Positions 1-11,941 of a stretch of 64,000 nt of DNA are shown piece after piece. The translations under genes were made by a program, and so were the position numbers. Every line of letters starts with the position of its first letter. The first letter of the stretch is position 1. The notes below the pieces were generated by a model. The model saw only the letters and a program-made list of their open reading frames with translations. It ran no database searches and was not told where the DNA came from. Source of the stretch: Gentiana macrophylla (Eukaryota; Streptophyta; Magnoliopsida; Gentianales; Gentianaceae); assembly GCA_026214975.1 (NCBI GenBank), contig CM047807.1:66071824-66135823 (forward strand), read 5' to 3'.

Positions 1-523
1 CCAAGATTTTTGAGTTGATTTCTTCTTGTGAGTATTTCACACTCAGTAGGGTGAGTTCATCCTTGATTGCATTGAATCTTGATTCCATTTGTTCAATGGT
101 CTCATTTGGTTTCATTTTGAACTCCTGGAACTTCTTCTTTGCTACACTGATCTTGTTCTTTTTGATTGCATCAGTGCCTTCACAGATTAATTGTAACTTA
201 TCCCAAAGTTCATTTACAGTCTTGCAATATTTCACCTTCATATACATATTGCTATCCAAAGTTCTGTATATAATATCAATAGCAATATTGTTGAGATTTG
301 CTCGTTTTCTATCTTCAGCAGTCCATTCCCTTTTTGGTTTTGGAATGTACTGTGTCTCATCTCCCACTGTTACTGACTTGGTAATCTCCAGTGGTCCATC
401 TGTCAGCACATCCATTATTTCATCATGTGTTGCAGCTAGATAAGCCGGCAAACGACTTTTATACTCATCAAAACGATCTAAAGAACACATCAACATTGTT
501 CTAGCATACTAGTTGTTATCCAT
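1..523 (-). pseudogene. gag: Copia (Sirevirus-like) gag, N-terminal part, cut by left edge
   Basis: Reading leftward from the ATG at 521-523, the minus strand encodes a UBN2-type gag like those of Sirevirus-lineage copia elements. Visible motifs are DRFDEYK near residue 14 and EWTAEDRKRANLN near residue 60. Gag would form the particle that packages the element RNA. Codon 5 is TAG (509-511) where the copy starting at 9477 has CAG (MDNNQYARQML), so this copy is a nonsense mutant. Beyond that stop the frame stays open to the window edge, which is unusual here and suggests a fairly young copy. The zinc knuckle and pol would lie left of the window. The primer site and LTR directly upstream belong to the same element. 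Confidence 0.85.
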
Positions 524-610
524 GATGCAAACCTTTGAAAATCAGGCTTGAAAAAGTTTTCAAAGTACTTTCACAAGCACAACAAGTAGGATTACTTTAG
601 AACAGAAGCA

Positions 611-624
611 CTGCTCCGATACCA
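611..624 (-). other. Primer binding site of left copia element
   Basis: The minus strand reads TGGTATCGGAGCAG two bases inside the LTR end. It matches the 3' end complement of plant initiator tRNA-Met (TGGTATCAGAGC) with one change, so it marks the start of reverse transcription and fixes this element's orientation as minus. Confidence 0.85.
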
Positions 625-626
625 AT

Positions 627-2288
627 TGTTGGTCCCTTGAAAAGGCTCTAGTTATGTTTAGAGGGGGGGTGAATAAACTTAACACTTAAAACTTTTTGGA
701 GTTAACAAACTCAGCAACTTCAGTAGTCTGCTGACTGTTGAGTTTACTTAATTTGTACAGTGGAAATATATCAAAAATTAGGACTTATTACTTGTTGTTA
801 AATATGATACCGAGTATTAGATACTCAGTAGTGTATGTGTGTGATTCAGTTACTAGATTCAGTAGATTGATGTGTTAGATGAACTAAGTGCAGAATATAA
901 ACGCAGAATGTAAGTAGGCAGATTTTATAGTGGTTCCAGGTGGTGTAATCCTATCAGTCCACTCTTCTCCTGTGATGTTTGAGGTAATTCACTAGAGATT
1001 CTTGATGTAGCTATTACAAAAATCCCTATGTTGCTTGTCCTTCACCCATAACTATGGCTTCACAAACTGAACACTTGGAACAGGTAGGATTGCTGCTCCA
1101 AAGTCTTCCACTGGTCCTTGAAGGGTAGGATTGCATCTTCACCAGCTCCACCACAAACAACAGTCTTTCACACCCAAAGATGCTTCACTGTCTTCAGTAG
1201 ATTTCTTGTAAAAGAAAGATTGAATCAAGTAAGTGATTCAGCTTTCAGCAGCTTGATCAGGATATTATGATCAGCAGCTTGAGATCTTCAAGTGTGTAGA
1301 CTTGATGTAGCTTGAATGCAGATTACACTTGAAGAAATATCCTGGATTAGTAGCCTTATTCTTAGTAGGGTCAGCAGGGTGTTTGATCGATTTTAATTCT
1401 GATAGCTCAAGATGGATCCTTATTTTTCCTTATAATCATCACTTGTATCTGAGTTAGGAGTCCTCTATTTATAGGTAGAAATCCTTGTGACTTTTGTTTG
1501 AAATTCAAACATAGCCGTTTTGGATTTGTCTCCATCTTGACTTGCTTTTTCTGACTGTTCCTAGGACTGACACTATCAGACTCCTTTTTGACAATTTTCA
1601 GTCTGTCCACCCTTTGACTTGTATCCATTGGATAAAGGTCTGAATCATCCCAACGTCCCTTTAATCTTAACCATTGATTTGTTTGATAAAATTAGAGGTT
1701 GTTAGCTGTCCCTTTCTTTGTAATCTTCCAATGTAACCTTTGAATAATCAAAATATGTGTCCAGCAGGTTCCTGAGAACATAAGTCTGCTGAAATAAACA
1801 TCAGTAAGCTGATCCAAATGTTGCTGTGATTAAAAACACTTCAGTTAACTGTCTTTTATCTAACTTTAATTTGTGAAGTTAGATTACACCTTTTTACATA
1901 CAACTAAGTTCCAATCACCACTTAACTTGTGGAACTTAGACCTTGTACACAAGGTATATGTAATCAGTTTAGCTCATCACTGACTTCCCTAAATTCGGAT
2001 TCCATATCCTTGACTTTAATTACTAAGTTTGATCCCTTAGCCTTCAATAACTGAGTTTGAGCCCTCAGCCTTCAGTCTTCAGCAGGTTCCTGACTAGTCT
2101 ACTGACTCAACTACCCTACTGATCTAGACTAGTCTGCTGATATAAGTCAACTGACCTTTTATAGTGCTTGTTTGATCAAAACTATACAAGATCAAACTCT
2201 AATAAACCTATACATTTGATCTACACATATTTTTGCCTTTGCTCTATAACAGCTAGTCTGGCACTCATCACTAAAACTTAACCTAAAT
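627..2288 (-). repeat. 5' LTR of left copia element
   Basis: The LTR lies next to the primer site. Its 3' end on the minus strand is GGGACCAACA, the same as in the other copia LTRs here. A TATA box (TATAAATA on the minus strand, about 1464-1471) sits in the shared context CTATAAATAGAGGA. Blocks shared with the LTR at 9618-11395 include GGTGGTGTAATCCT near 945 and CAGCTAG near 2250. The far end is diverged, so 2288 is approximate (the minus strand resembles TTTAGGTTAAGTTTTAG where other copies start TGTT...). No clear target duplication was found. Confidence 0.75.
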
Positions 2289-3074
2289 CTATAGTTTTGG
2301 GGGAAGAAAAATCTAAAAAACTGAAAAGAAAATTATTGTATGAAGTTGTGGTGAACATTTGACCTAATTTGGCTTTTATATAGGCCAAATTCGACCCAAA
2401 ATAGTGGAAAACTCGGAAATTCACGACAATTGACATCATCCCGCGCATTGATGACGTCATCCGTTGCAAGCCAAACATATCTCCAGTAATTAGGTGATAT
2501 CGTTGTGTGTAGAGCTATGATTTGCACGATTCAAGTTGCGTTGAAAAGCTTATTCAATCCCCTACAACTTTTATGAAGATTACTTTTCCAGAAAAAGGAT
2601 CCAAGGGAGTTAAAATTCGGATTAATTGACAGATGCTTGATCCGTTTCAACTCTTTAACTTCGCCATATTTTTAAATAGTGAAAAACAGTCATCATCACA
2701 CCATAGGTGTGATACTTTCTGTTTTTTTTTTTTTTTTTCTTTTTTCCCGAAAGTCTGAAATTGAATCTCACGCTATTTCTTTATACCAACTTCGTTTTGG
2801 ATGATTTTTGTACCGTTGTGATACTCGTCACGCTGTCTATCACACCGCACCTATAACAAATAGATACAAGAAAACACAAGCATGACAAATGCCAATAAAA
2901 CGCGCACAATTCATAAAAATTATGGAGATATTGGACGTAAACGCCCTATCGTCTCGTGATTCAACCCGTGATGAAATGTGCATATAAAAACCATTTAACT
3001 ACCCCAAAATAAACTCGAATAGGCTACAAATAGGGTGTAAAATGCACACGAAATTATAGTAAAGTTGACTCTCA
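2289..3074 (-). other. Non-coding remnant with promoter-like minus-strand end, possibly a foreign LTR fragment
   Basis: These 790 bases lie between two copia elements and contain no credible reading frame. On the minus strand they hold a bZIP-type palindrome followed by a TATA box, and a T18 run near 2725. The sequence ATCACACC-ATA-GGTGTGAT (about 2695-2713) is an 8-bp perfect inverted repeat with a 3-base loop. The layout (long AT-rich leader, then TATA) resembles a plant gypsy LTR fragment, but no terminal repeats or partner LTR are visible, so the class is unknown. A cut-off host promoter is the alternative. Confidence 0.4.
2374..2460 (-). promoter_or_regulatory. Putative promoter: bZIP palindrome plus TATA box
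   Basis: The sequence ATGACGTCAT at 2451-2460 is a perfect 10-bp palindrome containing the TGACGTCA core bound by plant TGA/bZIP factors. A related half site (GATGATGTCA on the minus strand) lies about 20 bp downstream. A TATA box, TATATAAAA, follows at 2374-2382 on the minus strand. A transcript would run left toward the LTR at 2288. No gene remains downstream. The motifs are seen directly; activity is inference. Confidence 0.4.
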
Positions 3075-3665
3075 TCAGTGTTGCTGCTTGATTTGATTGA
3101 ACACATATCCTTCCCAGTTGAACTCAAGTTCATCCCGTATGATGTTCATCAGATATATCCCATCTTCAGACAATTTACTTAGTCCTTTATAACTACCAAT
3201 AACATGTCTGCTTATCCATCTGCTGAGGAGTGCACATTCTGGTTTAAGACTGCTGATATGTGTATCAACATCTGTTGGTTCCTTTGTTAAGGAGATTTGA
3301 TTGAGAAAAGGCTTCCCTTTTGAGCGGCATACATGCCAAATCTATTGATTTCACTAGTGGTTGGTTGAAATCAAATAGATGCCATATGATTTCTTCAGTA
3401 ACGATTACCCATTTTGCACGAACTTTTGTCACCAGGGAGTTCCTTACCAGCCTCATATTCTACCAGAATTGCAAAATCCCTTCCAAGTCACGAACTTTTG
3501 CGATTTTACTTCCAAGAGAATTTTCAATCCATGAATATTCTTCATCTTTTCAGAAATATAGCTTGCGAGAAGGGTGTTGTTGCATATTTCTTTATATTCT
3601 TCAAAAGATAGACTGTCCAACTTAGTGATTAATCTTTCTTCTTGTGTCTATTTGGTGACTGCCAT
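3075..3665 (-). pseudogene. Extra ORF downstream of RNase H in copia element A
   Basis: Reading from ATG 3663-3665, this region matches the ORF at 41058-41633 of element E. Shared blocks include SLSFEE, CNNTLLAS and EEII-H-FDF, with SIDLAC about 20 residues later. Codon 6 is TAG here, and at least two frameshifts follow, so no product is possible. The position after RNase H is where Sireviruses carry their env-like ORF, but I see no signal peptide or membrane helix. The block spacing recalls the N-terminal part of plant transposon-associated proteins found in env-like or gag-like ORFs. Function is unknown. Confidence 0.6.
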
Positions 3666-4137
3666 TGTAGAAACTTTTTTGAGTAAATTTTTTTTCAAGA
3701 AATAAATAAAATTTCTTGCTTTTAGGGAGAGAAAAAGTTTGAAATTTTCTTTTGTGTAAGGGGAGATATGATAATTGTTAGATATATAGTGGGGAGGTTG
3801 ACAGTTGGTGATTTGAACGCACGATCTTCTGAAGGATTTGTACCAACTTTTCAAATTCCATGATGGTTTGTATAATCAATGCATGTACTATTTGATAATT
3901 GTTGGGGTTTACACGCAACTTGTTCTGACATAAACGGCGGTAATTTAATGCGATGTAACTATTGTCGATTTTATCCTTTCGACTTTTGACTGGATAAAAA
4001 CTGACTGAGATATGTTCCTTGGTGTGTTCAGTTCAATAGGTCAGTTTGATATTGTTGATGTCAATGACTGATCTGTCAAGTGAGTGCACCCATCATGACA
4101 AAGATCAATCCTCTTGACGAATCTCTGAGCTTAAACT
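3666..4137 (-). other. Spacer between RNase H and extra ORF, element A
   Basis: This 470-base non-coding leader has a clear counterpart at 41634-42086 in element E, with shared stretches such as TAAATGCGATGTAACTA. Conservation of the spacer shows the extra ORF is an integral part of this family and not a chance insertion. A splice acceptor or subgenomic promoter for the downstream ORF could lie here, but none is obvious. Confidence 0.5.
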
Positions 4138-5759
4138 GTCTTAACTGACTTTGATAATTCCCAATTCAGTTCTCATTTTTGCAAACCTTTCTTTGTCCAG
4201 TGGTTTGGTAAAAATATCAACCAAATGATCTTCAGTTGGAACGTAGAGAACGGTGACGTCCTTTTTCTCTACATGATCCCTTATAAAGTGATGTCTAACA
4301 TCAATGTGCTTAGTCCTTGAGTGCAAAACTGGATTTTCAATTATGGAAATTGAACTTGTATTATCACACATTTAAGGAATCAGTCCTTCTTCTATCACAT
4401 AATCTCTTAACTGTCGTCTAATACATAAAACTTGAGCACAACAGCTTCCAGCTGCTATATACTCAGCTTCAGCTGTTGATGTTGAAATTGTGTTTTGTTT
4501 CTTACTGAACCATGACACAAGTCTATTTCCTAGTAACTGACATGTGCCTGAAATACTTTTTCGGTCCATCTTGCATCCAACATAATCTGAGTCTCAGTAG
4601 GATATCAGTTTGAATTCTCCTTCCTTTGATTACAATATCCCTACTCCTTTTGTGTCTTTCAAATACTTCAAGGTTCTATTGACAACTGTGAGATGACTTT
4701 CCTTGGGCCTTGTTTGAAATCTGGCACAAACACCAACTGCAAAGGATATGTCTGGTCAACTTGCTGTGAGATAGAGTAGACTTCCAATCATTCTTCCGTA
4801 GAGAGTTTGATCCACATCCTTGCCATCTTTGTCTTCATCAAGTCTAATGTTGGTTCCAGTAGGTGTTGAAATACCAGCTGATTTCTCCATTCCAAACGTT
4901 TTGATCAGTTCTCTTGTATACTTAGTTTGGTGAATGAAAATTCCATCGTCCATTTGCTTAACTTGTAATACGAGAAAGTAATTCAGTTCTCCCATAATAC
5001 TCATTTGAAATTTTCTCTTCATTAAACTTGCAAATTTTTCACAGAGTTGTTCATTTTCTGATCCAAAAATGATATCATCAACATAGATCTGAACTAAGAG
5101 AGTACTTTCTTCAACTTTCATTTTGAATAAAGTCTTGTCAATGGTTCCTTTGATAAAACCATTGCCTACCATAAACTGAGATAGAGTTTCATACCAAGCT
5201 CTTGGTGCCTGCTTCAGTCCATAAAGTGCTTTTCTCAGTTTGAAAACTTTGTCATCTTGATCTTTAATTTCAAATCCAGGCGGTTGTTGTACATAGACTT
5301 CTTCTTCAAGTATCCCATTCAAAAATGCACTTTTAACGTCGATCTGGTACACCTTGAATTTCTTGCGAGATGCAAAGGTAAGAAATAATCTGATTGGCTC
5401 TAACCTTGCAACTGGGAATAAGTTTCATCGAAGTCTATCCCTTCTGCTTGTGAGTAACCTTTAGCCACAAGTCTAGCCATATTTCTGACAATATTTCCAT
5501 TCTTGTTTCTAAAAACCCATTTGGTGCCGATTATGTTGACATGATCGGGTTTGTCCACCAATTCCCAAACTTGATTTCTCTCAAATTCATAGAGTTCTTC
5601 CTGCATAGCTAGAATCCAATCTGGATCATTTAAAGCTTCTTCAATTTTATTTGGTTCATACTGAGATAGAAAGCATGCTATCATAGCATCCAGCTGATGT
5701 CTAGTCCGAACTCCTGCATGGAAATAACCTATCACCTGTTGTTTAGGGTGATCTCTCAT
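4138..5759 (-). pseudogene. pol: Copia RT and RNase H, element A
   Basis: The minus strand encodes a copia reverse transcriptase followed by RNase H. The RT shows [35 protein letters not shown] and the catalytic YVDD (about 5074-5085). The RNase H end shows STAEAEYIAA and DIFTKPLD. RT copies the genomic RNA and RNase H removes the template. The frame breaks near 5400 (loss of the APVARLE block), near 4756, and at a stop at 4369. The preceding acidic linker is also broken. The closest sequence in the window is the pol of element E at 42087-43660. Confidence 0.9.
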
Positions 5760-6064
5760 TTATTGATGTACTGGGAGTTGCATCAAGAGGTCTTCAATTT
5801 GTTGAATTGGTTCTTCTTGAGCTTGATCATTTTGAGTTTGATAAGCTTCTTGTTGTTGTCCAGTTGCAGGTTCTATCACTGGCAACTGAGACTGATCCTG
5901 ATTTGGAATCTGAGATCCTTAATCTTCCAATATCTATAAAAACTGGTTCTGGAGTGTTTTCTGACTGAGACTGAAAAACTGGTTCTTCTTTATCTTCAAT
6001 TGTATCTCCAGTGAAGTTTGGTTCATAAAAAAACCACATGTATTGATTCTTCATGTTTGAGTGT

Positions 6065-6880
6065 TCATTTGTTTAACACTCTAAATGATTTACTGACACT
6101 TGAATATCCCAGAAATATTCCCTCATCAGCTTTGGGCTGAAAAACCTTAAGCTGATCCTTCCTATTATTGTGAATAAAGCATTTGCTTCCAAAGGCATGA
6201 AAATATAAGACATTTGGTTTTCTTCTATTCCAAATCTCATAAGGTGTCTTTTCATGTCTTTTGTTTATGAGAGCTCGATTCTGAGTGTAGAAAGTTGTAT
6301 TTACTGCTTTTGCCAAATATCGTTCTGGCAGTTTTGATTCTAACATCATTTTCCTTCCAGATTCTTTGAGAGTTCTATTTCTCCTTTCAGCTACTCCATT
6401 CTGCTGAGGTGTCGCTGTAGCTGGAAGCTGATGTAGTACTCTATTTTCTCGACAATACTCAATGATTATATTGTTGAGAAATTCTGTTCCTTTATATGAT
6501 CTGATTTTGACAACTGTAACTCCTTTCTGATTCTGGAGTCTCTTGAGAAGTCCTATGAGCTGTTGCTTGGTTTCAATTTTCTTTGTCATGAAGATAACCT
6601 ATGTATATGTTGAATAATCATCAACTACCACCAAGGTGTATTTCTTTCCACTAACACTGATTGCCGTAATTGGTCCAAATAAGTCCATACGCATCAGTTC
6701 TAAAACTCTGGTTGTTGAGTGCTGAGACTTAGTCTTGAAACTTGCTTTGGTTTGCTTTCCTTGTTGACATGCATCATACAAGCTGTCCTTCTTGTATGAC
6801 ATCTCTTTGTCCGATCACCAAGTTCTTCTTGACTAGTAAGTTGATATCATCAAAGTTGAGATGACTCAGTTTCTTGTGCC
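6065..6880 (-). pseudogene. pol: Copia integrase, element A
   Basis: The integrase core lies on the minus strand: DLFGP (first catalytic Asp), VVVDDYS, then the second Asp region, then NGVAERRNRTL (catalytic Glu). Two lesions are clear. Trp is replaced by TAG after DDYSTYT (near 6600), and the second catalytic Asp is Tyr: this copy reads RSYKGTEF where element E keeps RSDKGT. The C-terminal KAxGSKCF and EGIFLGYSS blocks are present. The enzyme would have joined element cDNA to the host chromosome; this copy is dead. Confidence 0.88.
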
Positions 6881-7290
6881 ACAACCTACTGAGTTCTGAC
6901 TTGGTGTGCACAATTAAACAAGTTTCTGAAACTGCGGTAGACCAATCTACAACATACATATTCTCTTTCCTTCTTCCAACAAGAACTAGTTGGAATGTTG
7001 TTTCATTAACAACAATGCAGAATTCCTTATCAAATGTGACTCTGTATCCCATGTCACCAAAATGACTTGTGCTGAGTAGATTGTAGTGCAGTCCTTCCAC
7101 ATAAGATACATTCTTGATAGTAAGTCCATTTCTGATTATGGTTCCATAACATTTTGTAAATCCAGGTCTGTCCTTGCTTCCAAACTTTACTCTTGGTCCA
7201 TTTGTGGCCACAAAAGGCAGTCCTTGCTCCCTGTCATATGTCTTGAACATCCACTTTCAAAATACCAAATATCCTGCAAGACAAATTAAC
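6870..7290 (-). pseudogene. pol: Copia protease end and pre-integrase domain, element A
   Basis: On the minus strand, near 7260, the sequence reads WYFESGCSRHM, where active copia proteases have D in place of E. The catalytic Asp is therefore replaced by Glu; the plus-strand copy at 26848 keeps WYIDSGCSRHMTG. Downstream come YVEGLHYNLLS and LWHKKLSHLN, the last being the GAG-pre-integrase signature. The frame is lost just after that, near 6800. Confidence 0.85.
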
Positions 7291-9477
7291 ATGTTTTAGG
7301 TACCCAACATTGTTTGGGTCCATAGGGATTAATTGTTAGTACAACTCGGGAATATTTCGATAAGGTCTTCTCTGGAAATTATTGCACCTGTTTTCATATA
7401 TGTAAGCCACACTCCCATAGTATCTAGACTGTGTCTTATTTATATGTTCTCTCAAATCTTTTGGCTGAAAATGATTTCCAAAATGCCTTCTATTATTAAA
7501 AGCTGAGTAATAACCATCATTCATCTTGTACTGAGGTCTAGGCTAACTTCTGTACTGAGGCTTTTGTTGAGAACTGGGATAAGTTCTCTGATGAGTCTTG
7601 CACTGAGACTTTTGATATGTCTTTTGTCTTGAATGATTGTTCCTATCAGTTTTAATAATAGGTTCAGTAAAATTCCAATCATCATCTAGGGGAAATAATC
7701 TGCCTTTCCCCCTAAATGTGTGAATCTTTGAATGATTAACATTCTTAGATTTACTCTGATTAAAATTTCTCTGTTCTTGTCATAATCAACTTTTGTAGAT
7801 CTGGCAGTTGATCTACTCTTCAAGTTTCCTTGATGCCCAGCTGATTTACCTTTAGATCTGCTTTTGTTATTGAACGCAACTGACTTTTTGGAAAATTGAT
7901 GCTGAGACTGAGTTGATTCACATAGAATTGGTTTTACTGGTTCAGCAATATTCTCAGTTTGAGGAAATTGCTTGGCTACGAACTTAACGCTAGTTTTAAC
8001 ATTTGGTTCAGCATCTTTGCTCGTTCCTTCCTTCGAAGTTTGCTATGTATCAAATCATAAGCCAGTTCTGTCTCCATATGGATTTCTTGATTTGAATCCA
8101 GTAGTTGGACTTGATTGAGCAAAAGCGATTCTTTGCTGCCGTCGATGTAGATGGTCGACATCGACTCTTTCCTTTGTCGGCCTCGTCAAGTATCAACGTG
8201 TCCAATTCTGCTTTCAATCTTTCAACTTCTAGAATTAGAGATTATTTTTCAGCTTTAATTGACTCATAAGCAGCTTGTATAGTCACCAGGTGATTCATTA
8301 ATTCGTCAAGAGTTTCTTCTAATTCCGGGTTTCTTGGATTAGAGTCAGCAGTTGAAGAACAAGCATTTTGCATGAAAATATTTGTTGAGCTATACTTAGA
8401 GTTAGAATCACATACTTCATTTTGATCTTCCATGTGAGCCATTAGAGCTGTATCATTTGATAATTTTTCTATACCAGCTTCATAGTCTGACTCATCTTCA
8501 GCTAGGAGAGCTCTTCTACCAGGTCTTCGTTGTTGAGTCTTCTTACGATTCAGCTCTGGACATTCAGCTTTGTAGTGTCCTGGCTTCTTGTAGTTAAAGC
8601 ACATATATTCATCATCTTTTTCTCTTTTCAGCAGTCTTCATGATGTACTTCTGAGTGACTGGGTGTCCACTCTTGATTCTTCAAATTTTGTTCATCATTA
8701 AAGCCATCTGCTCTTCCATCTCATCTAACTGTTGGAGATTGCTAGGGGAAGTTTCTTGAATGTCATTGGATGCTGCTGTAAGGGCTATTGTCTTGGGTTC
8801 CTCCAAGGCTTTGATTATTGCTGCTGTGCTTGTCAAATCATCACTGAATTCATAAGCTTTCAACTCTGAGAAGATTTTGAAGGAATCTTCTATATCTAGT
8901 CTTTTTGACTCTTCCATTGCTATAACCTTCATCTTCCAGCACAAAGGTATAGCCTTGAAGATTCTTGTGTTGATTTCTTTCTTGGTATATCCAGTCTTGA
9001 GTAACGCTAGTTCGTCCATGATAGCGCTGAATCTTTTTTCCATCTGATCGATGTTTTCACCTGACTTCATCTTGAAATTCTCAAACTTCTGTTCGGCAAC
9101 TGAGATCTTGTTCTCTTTGATGGACCAGTTTCCTCCCAAACTAGCTAAAGTTTCTCCCATATTTCTTTTGAAGTAGTGCAATCCTTGACCTTCAAATACA
9201 TATTGCTATCGAGAGTTCTGAGGATGATGTCCATGGCAACGTTGTTCAGATTGTTCCTTTTTCGATCATCGTTGTTCCATTCGCTTTTGGGCTTTGGGAT
9301 TCCAACTTGGTCACCAATAACAGTTTGCATGTGAGTGATTTGGATAGGTCCGTCAGTAAGTACGTCCATCATATAATCTTGTGTGGCTTCTAGAAAAGCC
9401 TGCAAACGATGTTTGTATTCATCAAATCTGTCAATGTTGCACATCAGCATCTGTCTGGCATACTGATTGTTATCCAT
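7291..9477 (-). pseudogene. gag: Copia gag and gag-protease linker, element A
   Basis: Gag starts at ATG 9475-9477 with MDNNQYARQML. UBN2 blocks follow (EWNNDDRKRNNLN, EIWEKL, ENKISVAEQKFENFKMKSGE). The frame shifts near 9160 and again before the zinc knuckle near 8600. The knuckle reads CFNYKKPGHYKAEC, so the second Cys of CX2CX4HX4C has become Tyr; the copy at 20972 keeps all four ligands. From 8240 to 7300 a basic, Gln/Lys-rich linker persists in short pieces, such as HFGNHFQPKDLREHINK near 7450. Confidence 0.87.
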
Positions 9478-9601
9478 TGTGTGAGTGAATGAGACTGGAT
9501 TATGCAAAGACTGGAAACTAAAAAAGTAAGCTTTTTCAGGAGAACAACTAGAGGAGATAACTAGAGCAAGTGAGTTTTTAACAATAACTTGTTAATGAAC
9601 A

Positions 9602-9615
9602 CTGCTCCGATACCA
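9602..9615 (-). other. Primer binding site, element A
   Basis: The minus strand reads TTGGTATCGGAGCA just inside the LTR, an initiator tRNA-Met match with one G-for-A change, identical to the site at 611-624. Confidence 0.85.
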
Positions 9616-9617
9616 AT

Positions 9618-11395
9618 TGTTGGTACCTTTGAAAGGCTGACACAAGTTTAGAGGGGGTGAATAAACTTGTCACCAAAAACTAGATCTAAAAAGATTATGG
9701 TTCAGTTTTAAAGTTGTATGGAGTTAAGCTGACTAAGTTGAGTCTAAGTCAAACTGACTTATAACAAAACAGAGTCAACCGGCAACGGATTTATGTTTTA
9801 GAGTTTATCTGGATCTTGTTGTTTCTAAGAAAAACCTGAGTATACTAAACTGAATTATGGTGAATGTCAGTTTTTGATGTGAGTGAGTATAACAATCAGT
9901 TTCAGTACGCTGTATAAACAATAATAAATGCTGAATAAATAAATAACAGAATGTAAATGCGTAAAGTAAATAGAGCAAGAATTATAGTGGTTCCAGGTGG
10001 TGTAATCCTGTCATTCCACTCTTCCCCTGTGATGTAGGAGGAAAAATCCACTAGAACTCTTTGAGGTACGCTGTTACAAAAAGTCCTAAACGATAGTCCC
10101 TGACTAATGCCTAGCTTCACTATCTAAACAATCAAAGAACAGGTAGGATTGCTGCTCTCCAACTGCTTGAGCCACTGGTCATTGGAGGATTGTGTTGCCT
10201 CTTCTCCAGCTACCACCACAAACACAGTCTACCCGACTGCAACAACAACTGTCCTTGGCAAATCCTTGACTAGATTGTTTCACAGTCTAAACCTTTGATA
10301 AAAATCAAAGTTGGGCTGATTGATTCTCGCTTTTGGTTATTCTAAGTGTCAAAATCTGGATTTGATCGTTGTAGCTTGAACACTTGAAGAAATCTAGATA
10401 TGATCTTGTTGAGCGTAAAGAGTGATATCCATTCAGATGAATTACACTTGGGCATAATAATACTTGTATTCGCCTTTTTCTTGGTGTTTGATCCTTGATG
10501 CCAAGTCCTCTATTTATAGTGTAAGGTCCAACGTTCAGATTGCTTGAATTTGAATTGTATCAACATCTATATTTTCAGATATCAGGTGTCGGTGACTGTT
10601 CTGACCTGTCGTTCTTCATCCAATGAAATCCCTTGATTTATAACGTTCGAATGTTCTTTCAGTTGTTTAGAAGGCGGACTATAAAACTGTGTATCCTGAT
10701 CAGTTTTATATTGAGTATGTCAGTTATCAGTTTGTTAACTGACTTAGAGCGTTAACTGAGTTTTTACTCTTCTTCAAAACTTAGTACTCTATTCTTCTGA
10801 TTTTATACGACTTAATCAGAGTACACCATTCCTTTAACTAAATCATCTAAGATATCATTGTCCTTATGATGCTTAGGTTTTCTTTCAAGATCCATAAAGT
10901 CAGTTTAGGCCATCACAGACTTACCTGAATTCAAACTTTACAGTCTTGGCTTTAATCTTCAAATCTGAGTTTGAACACCCAGTTCTTCATTCTTCTACAA
11001 CTGAGTCTATGTCCCTCAGTTATTCATTTACTGAGTTTGTTTCCTCAGCCTTCAGTTCTAGATAAGTCAACCGAGTCTGTGTCCCTCAGCAAACATACCT
11101 TCTTCAGTTCTGAGTAAACTTCAGTTCTTGGTTCTTAGTGACATATTCAGTTTTATGTCATTCTCCAGTTTTTTAGATGATTTCCAGTTTTCAGTTATAC
11201 AACACCTCTATCTATTACAGTGCTTGTCTGATACAACCTATACAATTATCAGACTCTAGTAAAACCTATACATTCACCTCTAGACATCTTTTAGCTTTTC
11301 ACTATAACAGCTAGTTTATGTACTTCATCAATGGGGTGTAAACAAATAACTAAATAAGATCAATCCTCATCAAAACTAAAATTTTATTTTGAACA
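9618..11395 (-). repeat. 5' LTR of copia element A
   Basis: This 1778-bp LTR reads TGTTCAAAATAAAATTTTAG at its minus-strand start (11395) and GGTACCAACA at its end (9618), so it has the TG...CA form. The TATA box TATAAATA is at 10511-10518 on the minus strand. The outer end was set by comparison with the LTR ending at 58810 and with the solo LTR starting at 51588, which share the TTTTGATGA block about 20-35 bases in. It is followed by ATAAG. Confidence 0.85.
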
Positions 11396-11876
11396 ATAAG
11401 GATCACACTTTTAAAAGAACCGAAACAAGGAAAATGTATATATCACACTTAAATTTTTTATCACAGTTATTAGGTGTGAAAAAGAGAATGATCACACTTT
11501 TTTAGGTGTGATTGAAATTATAATAGATCTCAGTTTTTAAGTGTGATAACAACTACTAAAATAGATCACCGTTTCTAATGTGTTGAAATTATAATAGATC
11601 TCGTTTTTTAAGTGTGATAACAACTATAATAGATCATGATTTTTAAGTGTGATAACAACTAAAACAGATCACAGTTTTTAAATGTGTTGAATTATAATAG
11701 ATCTCGGTTTTTAAGTGTGATAACAACTAAAATAGATCATAGTTTTTATTATCACGGTTTTTAAGAAAACTGAGACAAGAACATCAATCAATCATAGTTT
11801 TTAACAGTGATTAAAATAATATGATATTTTATAATGAGATTTCAGTTTAGTGTGGTCGAAAACGATAAGAAAGTAG

Positions 11877-11941
11877 GCATCGGCCAAGCGGAAATTAGTG
11901 TGGTTCCTTAATCCAGAGTATCCGGTTTCGGGTCCCACTAG
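11877..11941 (+). repeat. tRNA-like segment 1 in CACTA repeat array
   Basis: CGGCCAAGCGG (11881-11891) fits a Pol III A box of the Ser/Leu tRNA kind, and GGTTTCGGGTCCC (11924-11936) fits a B box with one extra T. The boxes are 32 bases apart, close to tRNA geometry. The full cloverleaf does not fold convincingly, so this is not called a tRNA gene. The same segment recurs 484 bases downstream. Confidence 0.5.

Larger units (their letters stand above)
3075..11395 (-). mobile_element. Copia element A (Sirevirus-like), 3' end truncated
   Basis: On the minus strand the order is 5' LTR (11395-9618), initiator-Met primer site, gag, protease, integrase, RT, RNase H and an extra ORF. The 3' LTR is missing; the element stops shortly after the extra ORF. 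The UBN2-type gag, copia domain order (integrase before RT), LTRs over 1.7 kb and an ORF after RNase H suggest the Sirevirus lineage. Every coding segment is broken. The bases right of the LTR are ATAAG (11396-11400), the likely right half of the target duplication; the left half was lost with the 3' LTR. Confidence 0.85.

Noticed and set aside
11335..11395. Apparent interior sequence beyond a copia LTR end at CATCA, suggesting tandem copia elements
   Set aside because: Comparison with the LTRs at 51588 and 58810 shows the LTR itself extends to GAACA at 11395, so no tandem arrangement is needed.
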